From: Cynocephalus volans
Taxonomy: Eukaryota > Chordata > Mammalia > Dermoptera > Cynocephalidae
Assembly (NCBI RefSeq): GCF_027409185.1
Contig: NC_084472.1
Coordinates: 20,694,524 to 20,758,523 of the forward strand
Direction: 5' to 3'
Length of the DNA: 64,000 nt
Position 1 is the stretch's first letter. Each line of letters begins with the position of its first letter. This document shows, piece after piece, positions 47,398 to 58,800 of the stretch. Both the position numbers and the translations under genes were made by a program. The notes under the pieces were generated by a model. The model was not told where the DNA came from. It saw nothing but the letters and a program-made list of their open reading frames with translations, and made no database searches.

Positions 47398-48250
47398 TAC
47401 CCCCCACCGCCAACCCGTGATCAAGGCCGTTTTAAGGCTAAATGATAGCTTTTGGTTTGAAAGCAGCTACTTGCCTTACAGAATCATATAATGACATAGA
47501 CAATCAAAATACACTTAATACCAAACATCTATAATAACAAGTAAGGGGTTTGTATGTATTTAAACAGACAGCTGAACAATTCCATAATACTGGCACATAA
47601 CTCATATTTTGGGCTAACTTTACAGTTCTTTTTCTGATTTATAGCAATCTGCGTTCTAAGATATACATCTATTGAATGATTGGGAATACTAATTATCATT
47701 CATTGAGTCTAAATCTTCAGGAAAAATCTTCAGGTCAATTTTCTTCCATAGGGATAATGTTGTGGGGGGTTTTAATTCAATCTCACAATACATTTGATCA
47801 GCCACCTCAGTATAGGTATTATAAGTTTTATTAGCTTCTATAATATTAAATCTACTTATGATTTTTGTCTTACACCATAGAGTAGTATCATAAAGTACTC
47901 TAATACATGCTGTAATATAAATCAGACATAGTTACATACCATTATTTTGTCCCTCCCCACAAAATCTAACTTTTCTCATGGGAGTGGAAGTTGGAGGCCA
48001 TGTCTCTGTTATTTCAGGATTCCAAACCTCTTGTTAACACAGTCAAATTCCTTTTCTCTGGTTATGTCATTTGGCAGAGAGTGTTTCCCCATGAGACATG
48101 TTCTGCAACAGGGCCCATCCCTTCCTCACTGGAAGCCCACTAGTCCTGTTTGAGATTTGTCCAATACCCACCCTTGGAATTACACAGTAGGAAAAGAATG
48201 GTTAGCACTCAGTTGTGGCCTAACGTTGTTAAAGAGCATGTCAACAGATT
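47398..48250. other. Unassigned intergenic
   Basis: Nothing recognised; may be the interior of an old retroviral element. Confidence 0.35.
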
Positions 48251-48630
48251 TGAGATGGTTTGAAAGTTTGTCCTCTCCAAAGCTCATGTTGAAGCTCAGT
48301 TCTCAATATAGTATTTGAAAGGTGGGGCCTTTAAGAAGTGATTGGACCATGAAAACTATGCCCTCATGAATGGATTAATCTACTTATGGATTGATGGGTT
48401 ATCATAGGAGTAGACTGTTGGCTTTATAAAGAGAGGAAGGAGCATGTCACTATGTGATTCCATATGTCACCTTGGGACTCTACAGAGAGTCCCCACCAAG
48501 AAGGCCCTCACCAGGTGCACCTCCTGGATCATGGACTTCCCAGCCTCCAGAACTGTAAGAATTATTTTTTCTTTATAAATTACCCAGTTTCAGGTATTTT
48601 GTTGTAAGCAATAGAGAATGGACTAAGACA
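48251..48630 (+). mobile_element. MaLR solo LTR (MST type)
   Basis: Begins TGAGATGGTTTGAAAGTTTG, includes GGTGGGGCCTTTAAGAAGTG, CAAGAAGGCCCTCACCAGGT and TTATAAATTACCCAGTTTC, ends GGACTAAGACA. About 380 bp, flanked by AGATT and AAGTT. Confidence 0.88.
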
Positions 48631-50570
48631 AAGTTGTATTCTTCAAGTATAAATTACCAAAGACTGGGTAACCCATAAGCCTCCCATAAGTAGATACCCT
48701 GTGCTTCTGCTGTGAGAATCCCTGGCCATTGGACCTGGGATCACTCAGGCTCCATTTAAATTAAGACATCTAATAACCCAGCTGTGTTGACATGCAAACC
48801 CACTCCTATCACTTGGTTTGGGCGTTTTGTCTCCATGTCTGCTGTAATTGCAAGGCCCATCTTATTAGGGCTGTGCTGCCATTCCATTTGCTGTCCTTAT
48901 CTTTCCTCCCGGAGGAGGATGCCTTGGAGTTTCCCCACTTGGGCCAGAGTATTTTTTTTTCCTCAAAATATTTTTCCTCATTGAAAGTAAATACTTCTTC
49001 ATCAGTTCCTCTCAGCCCAGCTCTGAATTCTTCTAAGGCCCTCTTATTTCAAGCAGGCCAATGCAGTGTGATCCATCAGACCTGTTGCTGACGCTGAGTA
49101 CTAACTTCTTTCTTACAATAAGGAAATAAACTTGGGCCCAACAATGTTGACTCACTCAGGCTAAGGTCATATAAGTGATAGTCACTGAAAAATGAACTTT
49201 GGTTTGGGTATGCCATAATGCTTCCCATAGCCATCACATAGAATTTTTGGCTTTTCATTCTCAGGAATGTGGGTCTACAAAGTTAGACAGTTATTTTCCT
49301 TTCTCAGTGATCCAAGTATCCCAGTTGTCCCTCCACCTCTTTACAGATTTCCGCCCACAATTACATGGCAAAGAGCGATTTTTACACATAATATTTTGAC
49401 AGATGGGACATGCAGAAGATGAGCTTCTATCATATCCAAGTACCTTCCTCAAACCTTCATCATCACAATTAATGGCCACAAAGTGTTAATTAAGATTAGT
49501 ATTAATCAGCATTTTACAGATTCAACTAAATATGTATTTCCATAGTTTGCTTCCCAACTAAGGTCTTCAACAATAACTCTATCCTGTGAAGTGAGAACCG
49601 AAAGACATAGCCACATGCGTATTGTTCCATACAGTCAGATGAATACACATTTATGTGTGTATTCATCGGGTTGGCTGTTGTCCTGTTCTTGGTTCTTCAA
49701 AAGAGGAGGTTTTGGAAAACAGGGTCTTTTATCCCAAGGGGTATCTGAGTCAAAGTTAAGAATATTATGTGTTTACTCTAAGATTCTATTGTCACCAAAA
49801 TTATATTAGATTTTCCCTTTGTGACACCCATTTATTAACTACCCTCCCCCCACTAGCAACAATTTCACCTTTCTTCCATTTGTCATTAATTTACATCCAA
49901 ATCTTTCCCCTGGGCTAGACTGTGTTGCTGGTAGCAAGACAAGATATTCCAGGGTTTTCCCTTTGATTCATTCCCAATTGTAGTGGGTCAAATTGGATAA
50001 ATACAGAGAAATGGGACTGTCCCTTCCAGGAGGCAAAAAACATTTGCATAGTCAGCCCCAACTTGGCAAGGTGTAAGGAACAGATAATCCATCCCATTAA
50101 TCTTTTTGGAATTTTTGTATTTAGGTTCAAATTAATATACATATTATCTTGTTTTGGAATATTAGCAGGCTTTGGGATCCTTAATGTTAGCCCTGGTTTC
50201 AGGGACTACCAGATCCACCACTGAAAAAGAAAATTGTGGTTAAGTAGGGAAGACTTGTATGTAAACGCATCCCTTACCCCTTTCTCCCTAATGCCACCAA
50301 AAGAGGTAACCATTTGTCTAATGGAACCCCACTTTTAGTTCCCCTCACCTTAAATTGCAAAACACAACGCTGGAGGCTCATAAACTAGCCCTCTGATTCT
50401 TTGTCATGCCCATCTTCTAAAAGCAAGTGTTTTAGTTATTCATTCCAAATTTCCATTAACCCACTATTTTGAAAGTGGGAAGAAATACATTAAGTCCATT
50501 GAATGTGATGGACTTAATCATTTTCTTCTGCCTGAAGGACTGCCTTTAACACTGTTTTGTCAGGTTGTTA
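48631..50570. other. Unassigned intergenic, possible retroviral remnants
   Basis: A minus frame at 49291-49479 has a cysteine pattern (CPICQ..CK..PCNCG) but is only 62 codons with no partner domain. No supported gene. Confidence 0.35.
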
Positions 50571-50574
50571 TCTG

Positions 50575-51073
50575 AAATTGTTGGAACCAGAAGTGTTTTG
50601 GATTTTGGATTTTTAAAAAAAATTTTTGGAATATTTGCCTATACATAATGAGATATTTTGAATGAGACCCAGGTCTAAACATGAAATTCATTATGTTTCC
50701 ACCCATGTGAACAATCTTTGGTTGTCTGGCCTCACCATCATTCCTGACTCTGAATTTGTATGCTGCCAATAAACAACCTGCTGTTGTGCCACCGGCCTGC
50801 ACACATGCCGTTTTATGCCCCTTGTGGACGTGCTTGTGTTGGGGAAACTGGGCATGTGGGGAAAAGATATATCGTAGCTGAAAGGGGCTGGAAGGGTCTT
50901 TTTTCCCTTGGAGACACTGAATAAACTGTGTGTTTTGTGCCTGGGTTTTGACTGTGACCCGACACAGCAGGTCAGGTGTGGAAGTTTCCAATTGTAGTGT
51001 CATGTCAGTTCTCAAAAATTTTGGATTTTGGAGCATTTCGGATTTTGGATTTTTGGAGTAGGGATGCTCAACC
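50575..51073. mobile_element. Tigger-like DNA element with GGATTTTGGATTTT terminal repeats
   Basis: Left arm GTGTTTTGGATTTTGGATTT; right arm GCATTTCGGATTTTGGATTT..GGGATGCTCAACCT. The inner part (TCATTCCTGACTCTGAATTT) is the known non-autonomous element of this type. The long minus frame across it is incidental. Confidence 0.7.
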
Positions 51074-51504
51074 TACAGTGCAAGTTTGCTGATGATGCAT
51101 TCTTTCAGTTTTCATGTATCTGAAAAAGCCTTTATTTTGCCTTTGTTTTTGAAAGATACTGTTACTAAATCTAGAATTTTAGGTTGCCAGTTTTTTTCCT
51201 TTCAGCACTTGAAGGATGCTGCAACCACTATCTCGCTTCCATTGCTTCTGATGAGAAATGTGCTGACATCTGTCTTTCTTATTTTGTACCTCCACTCCCC
51301 CACCCTGCCCCACTTTTAGGATTGTAACACTAGTTTTGGGTGATTTTATTTGATATGCCTTGCATACTTTTCTTTGTTTCTCGTATTTGGGGTTCATTGA
51401 GCTTCTTGGCATGCCTGATAATTTTTAATCAGATTCTAGACATTTAAGTTTTACCTTGTTGGGGACTGATTTTTTGTTTGCTTGTTTGTTTTTTGTTTAG
51501 TTTT

Positions 51505-51603
51505 TTGAGGCTGGCTCTGCTGAGATCAAACGCTTGGTGTTTGATCAGGACCTTGGTGTTAGCAACATGCTCTAACCAACTAACTGAGCTAACTGGTCAA
51601 CCC
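51505..51603 (-). repeat. CYN SINE, monomer
   Basis: Antisense copy GGTTGACCAGTTAGCTCAGT..TAACACCAAGG with an internal small duplication (TTGGTGTTTGATCAGGACCT). Upstream of HRH4. Confidence 0.8.
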
Positions 51604-52473
51604 TGAATATTTTTATGTTCTATATTCTTTAGCTGCAGCTAAATTACTTGGAAACGATTTGATCCTTTCAGGTCTTGCTTTAAAATTTGTTAGGCAAGAC
51701 CCAGGAAGTTTTTAGTACAGGGCTAACTATTCCCAACTACTGAGGCAAGACCCATCTGAGTATACTACCCAATGCCACATGAATTACAAATATTTTTCTG
51801 TCTGGCTGATGGGGCCAGGCACTATAACCAGCCCTCCGTGGGTACTGGATACCATTCCCTCTCATCTTTTTGAGAGGTTCTTTTCCCTGCCTAAGAACCA
51901 CACTGCTGATCAGGATCCTGTGAGTACTTGAGGGGGTGGGTCCTCTGCAGATCTCTGGAGTTCTCTCTCAGTGCACCTCTGTAGTTGAGAGTCCTCTCTG
52001 CTATTCCTGACTCTCAGCTGCGCTTCTCATCCTGGGAAGTGTGCTGGCTCTGCCTGGATGTCCCCTCCCTGCCATTGCCCTGGAAACTCTCTCGAGACAG
52101 TGAGCTGGGGCAACTGCAGGGCTCAGCTCACTCCCCCCACTTCTCTCAGGGATCACTGTCCTTCATTACCTGATGTCCAGGGCCTTGAAAACCACTGTCC
52201 AGTTTTGCCCTTGTTTCAGATGGGACAGTAAAACTCTGCCCCGGTTACCCTATAATGGCCAGGAAAGAATGTTTAACTGGATCTATATTCATTTTTAAAA
52301 TGAATCTCATTTCAGCCCAATTTATTACGTATGTGATGTATCAATTATATTCTGTAGATATTATACACTACTGCTCTATTAATGGAAGATGGATGAATCA
52401 TATTAAAATGTTTAAGATAAAACATTTCAGTAATTTTTGAAAATACTTTTTCACTGTCAGTTAAAGGGAAGCT
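51604..52473. promoter_or_regulatory. HRH4 upstream flank
   Basis: No transposon recognised between the CYN copy and the tandem duplication, so this is the likely home of HRH4 regulatory sequence. I see no motif strong enough to name. Confidence 0.35.
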
Positions 52474-52555
52474 GTTATCACAAGTTTACTTTATCAAGAG
52501 TCAGGAAGTACTATGTTATCACAAGTTTACTTTATCAAGAGTCAGGAAGTACTAT
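52474..52555 (+). repeat. 41-bp perfect tandem duplication upstream of HRH4
   Basis: Two directly adjacent identical 41-bp units (52474-52514 and 52515-52555), beginning GTTATCACAAG and ending AGTACTAT. It ends 137 bp before the HRH4 ATG, so it lies in the 5' UTR or proximal promoter. No divergence between copies, so it is recent or an assembly duplication. Confidence 0.95.
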
Positions 52556-52599
52556 GAGCTCAGCAATAGATTTAAGGATGCTTGTTTTGAGTAGAACAG

Positions 52600-52609
52600 T
52601 ATATATATT
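52600..52609 (+). promoter_or_regulatory. HRH4: Possible TATA element of HRH4
   Basis: TATATATATT-like run about 90 bp before the ATG, spaced suitably for initiation near 52630. It is only an AT run in AT-rich DNA, so the call is weak. No CpG island is present here, unlike IMPACT, which fits a tissue-restricted gene. Confidence 0.3.
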
Positions 52610-52692
52610 AGGTATCTGCTTGGAAAACTTACTTGTCAGAATTGTCTGGCTGGATTAATTTGCTGCATTGAGCTGCTTCATCATTTGATGTG

Positions 52693-52882
52693 ATGTCAGA
52701 TACGAATAGCACAATTAGCTTATCAGTAAGCAATGTTACTTTAGCATTTTTTATGTCCCTACTAGCTTTTGCTATCATGCTAGGAAATGCCATGATCATT
52801 TTAGCTTTTGTGGTGGATAAAAACCTTAGACATCGAAGTAATTATTTTTTTCTTAACTTGGCCATTTCTGACTTCTTTGTGG
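52693..52882 (+). CDS. HRH4: HRH4 coding exon 1
   Basis: Sixty-three codons plus one base: MSDTNSTISLSVSN to AISDFFV. Donor GTAAGT at 52883. The ATG at 52693 has a purine at -3; an ATG five bases upstream is immediately followed by TGA and cannot make the receptor. One codon shorter than the human exon, in the extracellular N-terminus. Confidence 0.95.
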
Positions 52883-55800
52883 GTAAGTTCCATGTCTTTA
52901 TTTAAAATAATCTTTTCCAATTATAGTTTATTTCTAAAACCTTAAATAAGCTTTTTTCCCCCCTTTCTTTATTTTAATTTCATGGGACTGGATGAGAATG
53001 GGGAGGATTAAAAACAAAAAGTTTAAGTATTAAACTTAGGGGGAGGGCTGGCTGGTTAACTCAGTTGGTTAGAGCGCAGATTTATAATCAAGGTCACAGG
53101 TTTAGATCCTGTACCAGCCAGCTGCAAAAGAAAAAAAAAAATTGTGGGGAGATGGGCTATATGGCACTTTCAGGAAATATTATACATATGCAAATGAGCA
53201 TTGTAGGGGAATTTTCATCTGAAAACAGTTTATTTTCTTTTCATAGACTAAAAATAAGTCCAGAGGGGCTGGCCCATGGATCACTTGGGAGAGCGTGGTG
53301 CTGACCACACCAAGTCAAGGGTTAAGATCCCCTTACCTGTCATCTTGAAAAAAAAAAAAAAAAAGAATGAAAATAACTCCAGAATAGTTCTAAAATTATT
53401 TTAGTGTAAGAGTTATTTGTTTCTGGGGCTATTTTCCTTGTATGTTTAGATTTATAGGTATAAGTATTCTTCTTTAACTATAGTTTCCCTATTCTCACAG
53501 TGTCATAGTAATAAGAAATAATGTCTATGCTGGTAACCAGCACATCAGAAGATAGTATGTTCAGATCAGTTAAATGGTATGATTAATAGCAATTATTTTA
53601 TGATATGGCATAGGATATTATAAAATACACCCAAGACTAAGCTATCTTGCATATAATATGGTATCATAGCATTACACAATTGTAAGAGACCATAGAAATC
53701 AGATTAATCTTTCTTTGAAAACATGTACTTTGTAATTTTTCACTGCCTGATGGTTATCATTTTTAACAATGCGTATCATAATAAGTAGATGTATAGAAAT
53801 GTCAGCTGATGATATTGTTCTATAGGAGCTTCTAGTATAATTAAATCCGGCATATTCATATTTTTTTTTACAGCTACATAAGGCTTACTTTTATGTTAAA
53901 ATGAAACAAAACTCATGAATACTTAGTTCATTGCCTGGAACAGTGGTTGCTCAACAAAAGTTAGTCCCTTTTTCTTTCGATTTCTCTGCAAATACGTGTC
54001 AACCCAAACCAAAGTCACAAATGTTACTGTAGTACCTACCATGTGTGAGTACTGTTAAGTACACAGGTACTATTAGGTAGTCAGGGATCTAAGCAGAGTA
54101 GCTTCAGTAAGATCTCACTGTAGTAGAGTGGGTAAGAGAGGTTCGTAAATGACTACAGCAGTGTTGGGTAAGGTGAGACCCCATGAAGACCTACCAAGTG
54201 CTATGAACGGTCAGAGGGGGGATGAAGCACGTTCAGTTAGTGGATAGTGGCATTCAAAATGAGCTTTGGAGGACGGGTAGAATTTCCATAGGCAGAGATG
54301 GGGAGGAGAATCATGCTGGTGGGAAATCATTGTGTGTACCTTCCTAAGTGTGAGCTTGAAGCTGGCTGGTGGGCAGGTGGTTGCATGAAGCAATAGGCGA
54401 TGAAGCTGGAATCTGTACAGTGAAGGCCTCTGAACACTAGTGTGAGTCTGGAGTGGAGTTTATTCAGCAGGAATCTGGGGTTTAAGGATATTAAGACAGG
54501 TGAGTGATTGGTGGGATCCAAGCTTTCCCTTAGAGGCATCAGAAGAGCTGTAGGAGGTGGGAGAAGCTGCAGCACGGGGCAGCATGGCTTCAGAGACAAC
54601 CTTGCAGCGATTGGGGTGTAAGTCATGTGCTAGGGGGAGGGTGGACAGGAAGCCTAAGAGGCAGCGCTACAATGGGTGGGGACGGGCAGGAGGAAGAGAA
54701 AGATGAGTTGTGAAGATTGGGCTTCTGCGACTAAGAAAAGGATGGCACTCAGTAGAAATAGGGAGAGTTTGGGGAGGGCAGCTATGGATCTGACATGCAT
54801 TGAAAGTTCTGGAGGAAACTTCTAGCTGGAGAGATTGATTTACGAGTCATGGCATAGAAATGACAGGGTCACAGATAAAGGAGGATAACCAATATAGAAG
54901 TATTAAAAAATGCAACAGTCTTCCCATTTCTCTCTTCAGTTCTGTCCTTCCAGGTAACCAACAGGTGCAGCTCCATGTAGATCCTTCCACATCATTCTCT
55001 ATGCTCACATGAACATGTACAAACACACAGGTGTATTTATGTGATCACAGAGAATATTCTACTATCAATATACTTATCCCTCTCTCCCTCCTTTTCAGAA
55101 CTGTACGACTTTTAGATGACACTCAGCACTTAAAATAGATGATGTATTTTGACTAACCCAAAGGGAGTGAGGCCCTGTCTACCATAGTGGTCAGGAGGGA
55201 TGGGAGGAAACAGCTGAGAGTCTGGTGGTTCCAGATAAGACGGTTCCAGATAAGAACAAGCGTCTCGTGTCTGGCCCAAGGTCAGCGTCATGGCAGCTCC
55301 ACCATGAGGGGCTTGAGCACTACGTCATAGAGATGTGGCTCATCTTTGAGAAACGGCCCCGCAGCTCCAGCTGTCCTGGTGGTCTCCCTCCATCAGCAGG
55401 TGGGTAGGAAAGAATTGGCTTTGCTTCAGATGAGAGGAGGCGGGGACAGGCCGGAGTCTCTATTAATCAGCCAATCTCATCCTGCACATCTCCCCTGCGC
55501 CCTGCCAGCTTCATCCAGAGGTCTGCTTATCTAACACAATACTCACCATGCCACAAGAATTAGGACAGTCTCTGAGGGCTCTTTGTAAGAAGATTCGGCT
55601 CTGAGCCTGGAGGAATGTGTGGAGAGGGTAGTGGGGCAGGGCAGGGCTGGGCAGAATGCGTGGGAGGCTGTTCTGTGGCCGTAAGCCAGCAAGTCTTAAT
55701 ACCTGGGGTCATGAGATGGAGAGCTCCAGAGCCGTGTGACACGGCAGGCAGATTAGAGCCTCAATCGTGCTCAGTGTCGTGGGCTGCCTGGACCAACTCA

Positions 55801-58800
55801 CTCTTTTTACAGATTTCAGAACTGGCTTCCTGTGAGAATCTAAATTTGTGGCACCCAAGTAGCAAGCTTCCCAGGCTGAATTTATTGAGGAAAAATTCCA
55901 GTACCAGCTATATTAGATGATATATAAATGACATATAAAAATATGTCTCATCTGTATACTCCTCTGCAAAAAATATACTATCTATACCTATATCAATATC
56001 TATAAAAGTGGTGGTGTGTGACCAATGTTTCCATCCCTGGGTACCTTCATTACATCTGCACATTGAGTGGGCATTTATGGCCTACATAACCATGTCATAG
56101 ATGGCGTGGACAGTATCTTCAGGGGCCAAATGTGGTTGCTGCCAACAGAGCCCAGACCAAATTTTTAGGATGGCAAAGTTTATCTTTAACACCTCATGCC
56201 CCAGTTTGGGACTGTTTTCTTGCCCTCTGTGTAGTCTGCTTGGGCTGCCATAACAAAGTGCCACAGATTGGGTGGCTTACACGACAGAAATTTGTTTTCT
56301 CAGAGTTCTGGAGGCTGGAGACATCTCAGATCAAGGTTCTGGCTAATTTGGTTCCTGGGGAGGTCTCTCTTCCTGGCTTACAGATGGCCACCTTCTTGCT
56401 GTGTTCTCACATGGCCTTTCTCTGAGTGTGTGTGGAGAGAGCAAGCTCTCTGTCGTCTCTTCTTGTAAGGACACTATTCCTATTGGATCAGGGCCCCAAC
56501 CTTATGACCTCACTTACCCTTAATTTCTTCCTTCTCCAATACAGCCACATTGGGAGTTAGGGCTTCAATGTAAGAATTTAGGGGGACACAAACATCCAGT
56601 CCATAGCACCTTCTACACACCCACTGTCATCCGCACATCCCTCTGTTGGTCCAAAGGGTTCACTGGGGCTTTGAGCTACCCCCACCTTTTGATTGCCATT
56701 TTCACATGGAAGGTGCAGCTTCTCAGCTGGCTTAGAAAGAAGGGCAATACCAGACTGGAGCAATTTTAAAGCAAACTGGGCTTCCCCATCCTCATCTATT
56801 TATTCATCCAACAATTATTTATCTTGAAGCAGGCATGCTTTGAGGTGCTGGAGATACAGCAGTGAAAACACAGATGGAAATGCCTGCCTATGGTGCTTCT
56901 GTTTCTACTGGGAACGGGGTGAGGGCACATACGGTAAACAATACAAATAAGTAAATAAAATCATATAGCATTTTAAGGGCTGATCATTGCGACTGAGAAA
57001 AACATAGCAGGGATGAAGCAGAGGGTGCACGCTGTGGGGTGGGGTTGCAATGTAAACTTGGGGAAAATGTGCCAAGCGAGACACATCTGAGCAAACAGAA
57101 GGATCTTTTCATACCAAGGAACAGCAAGTGCAAAGGACCTGAGGTGGGAGGTGTTCAGTGTATTTGAGGCAGGGGGCTAGAGTGGAGCGAGTGAGGGTGG
57201 AAGAGGGGTTGGAGGTGACACTGGGGAGGTGGGGGCATGCTGGTCTCACAGGGTCCTCCTCCTCCTTCTGTCCCCTGCTGCCCTGCTCCTTCACTCCCTT
57301 TTGTTCTTTACCACCTTCTTTTACTATAGTTTGTTTTCACTCGCTGTTTCCCCCCCCTTTTTTTCTTAATCAGACTTGCCAAAGGCTTACTGACCTTTTC
57401 AAGGAACAGGCTTAGTTTTGCTGATCAAGCCCATTAGACCCAGAAGCACAGTTCCAGAAGACGAGTTGTAGAAACAGGCGTGAGTGTGTCAGAGAAATGC
57501 TTCAGGTTCACTTTTTTGAAACTCTTTTGGAATGAGCCATAGATCTCTCTATTACTCAATAAGACAGAGGAACTGAGATGACACTTGTACTAAAAGTCCT
57601 GTAGGACACAAGGAGACAGCGGGGTTTTATTAAAACCCAAGGAATAGACTAGAGCCTGTGTCAAGCTAACTGCTATTTCAAGCAGCTCCTAAGATTTCAA
57701 ATGCACCTGTCTTCTTGCATATAATTCAGGAAGTGCATGAAAACGAGTATTTAACTCACATCCCCCCTTAACCATTAAGTCGGTGGTGTCTATAATGAAG
57801 ATGATTACTGACATCTCACTCTAATTCTGTAGAAGAAATGAGTGCGGATGTGGAAAATACTCATGTTGGGAATACTGGAAGCCACAAATGTGAGCTAAAA
57901 TACAATAAATGTCTCTGCTTTTGAGATACTTTGATTTACCTCATATGAGCCTGGTGACTAATTTTATATCACAGGTGCGTGCGTGCACACACACACGCAC
58001 ACACACACACGCACACACAAACGCACACCCTTGATGGGATGAAAGGCATCATAAGGAAGCTTACTTATCATTAAAAATACAATTCAAACACAAAACAAAC
58101 ATGTTATTTGAACTACATAGAAGAACTGACCATGGGATTCTTCATCTCTGTGTCATCTTGTCCCTCATCCCTGTATGTAAACCTACGTACAGAACACAGA
58201 GTTCTGCATTCTCTTTTGCTGGTTCTGAAACCATGTCATTATAGACTCGTATTGTCCTGTTTTGGGAGAATGCAGGCTTTCCTTCTTCCTTTCCATTTCC
58301 TTTCTTTTATCTTTACTGTTATTCTTAATGATAGGCTAATTTGGTTCTCGTACACAATATGGAAATTCCTGCAAGTGCCTGATAAAATATGAAGATACTT
58401 AACAAAATAAGATTTTAACGGATCATATTCTCAGCAAGTAGTGACACCTGTTCGAAATGTCAATGCAATTACAAACCCCTAAAAGCTAAAGGAAAAGGAG
58501 CTCAGTTTAGTCATTTGTCACAGATAAGCAGTTTCTGCACTGGGCTAAATCACTGTGGCAGAGCTTGTCTACTGGTTCATTCAGTGAAGAGTCGTGGTTC
58601 AAGTCGTGGTTCTGATACCCCATTGCCTGGTTTCAAATCCAGTCTTCTCCACCTACTCATTGATTGGACCATAGTCTAATTATATTTCTTTTCTGAGCTT
58701 CAGGTTCTTTAAGTGTTAACTCACAAAGTTTCTATGAAGATTAAATGGGGTGATGTTTGTAATGCACATAGCATAATGTCTGGCATATGGTAATTGTAGA

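Noticed and set aside
49291-49479. Cysteine-patterned minus frame as a zinc-binding protein
   Set aside because: Sixty-two codons, no splice context or conserved partner sequence; kept only as a hint of retroviral origin.
50560-51036. 158-codon minus-strand frame upstream of HRH4
   Set aside because: It coincides with a known type of non-autonomous Tigger-like element and spans its terminal repeats; no similarity to a transposase or host protein is visible.
8519-53369. tRNA-Ile-like sequences as possible tRNA genes
   Set aside because: Each has a poly(A)-type tail and most show target-site duplications; the anticodon arms are broken. They are SINEs.
57976-58030. CA-rich tract as a regulatory element
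   Set aside because: An ordinary dinucleotide microsatellite with CG interruptions, deep in HRH4 intron 1.
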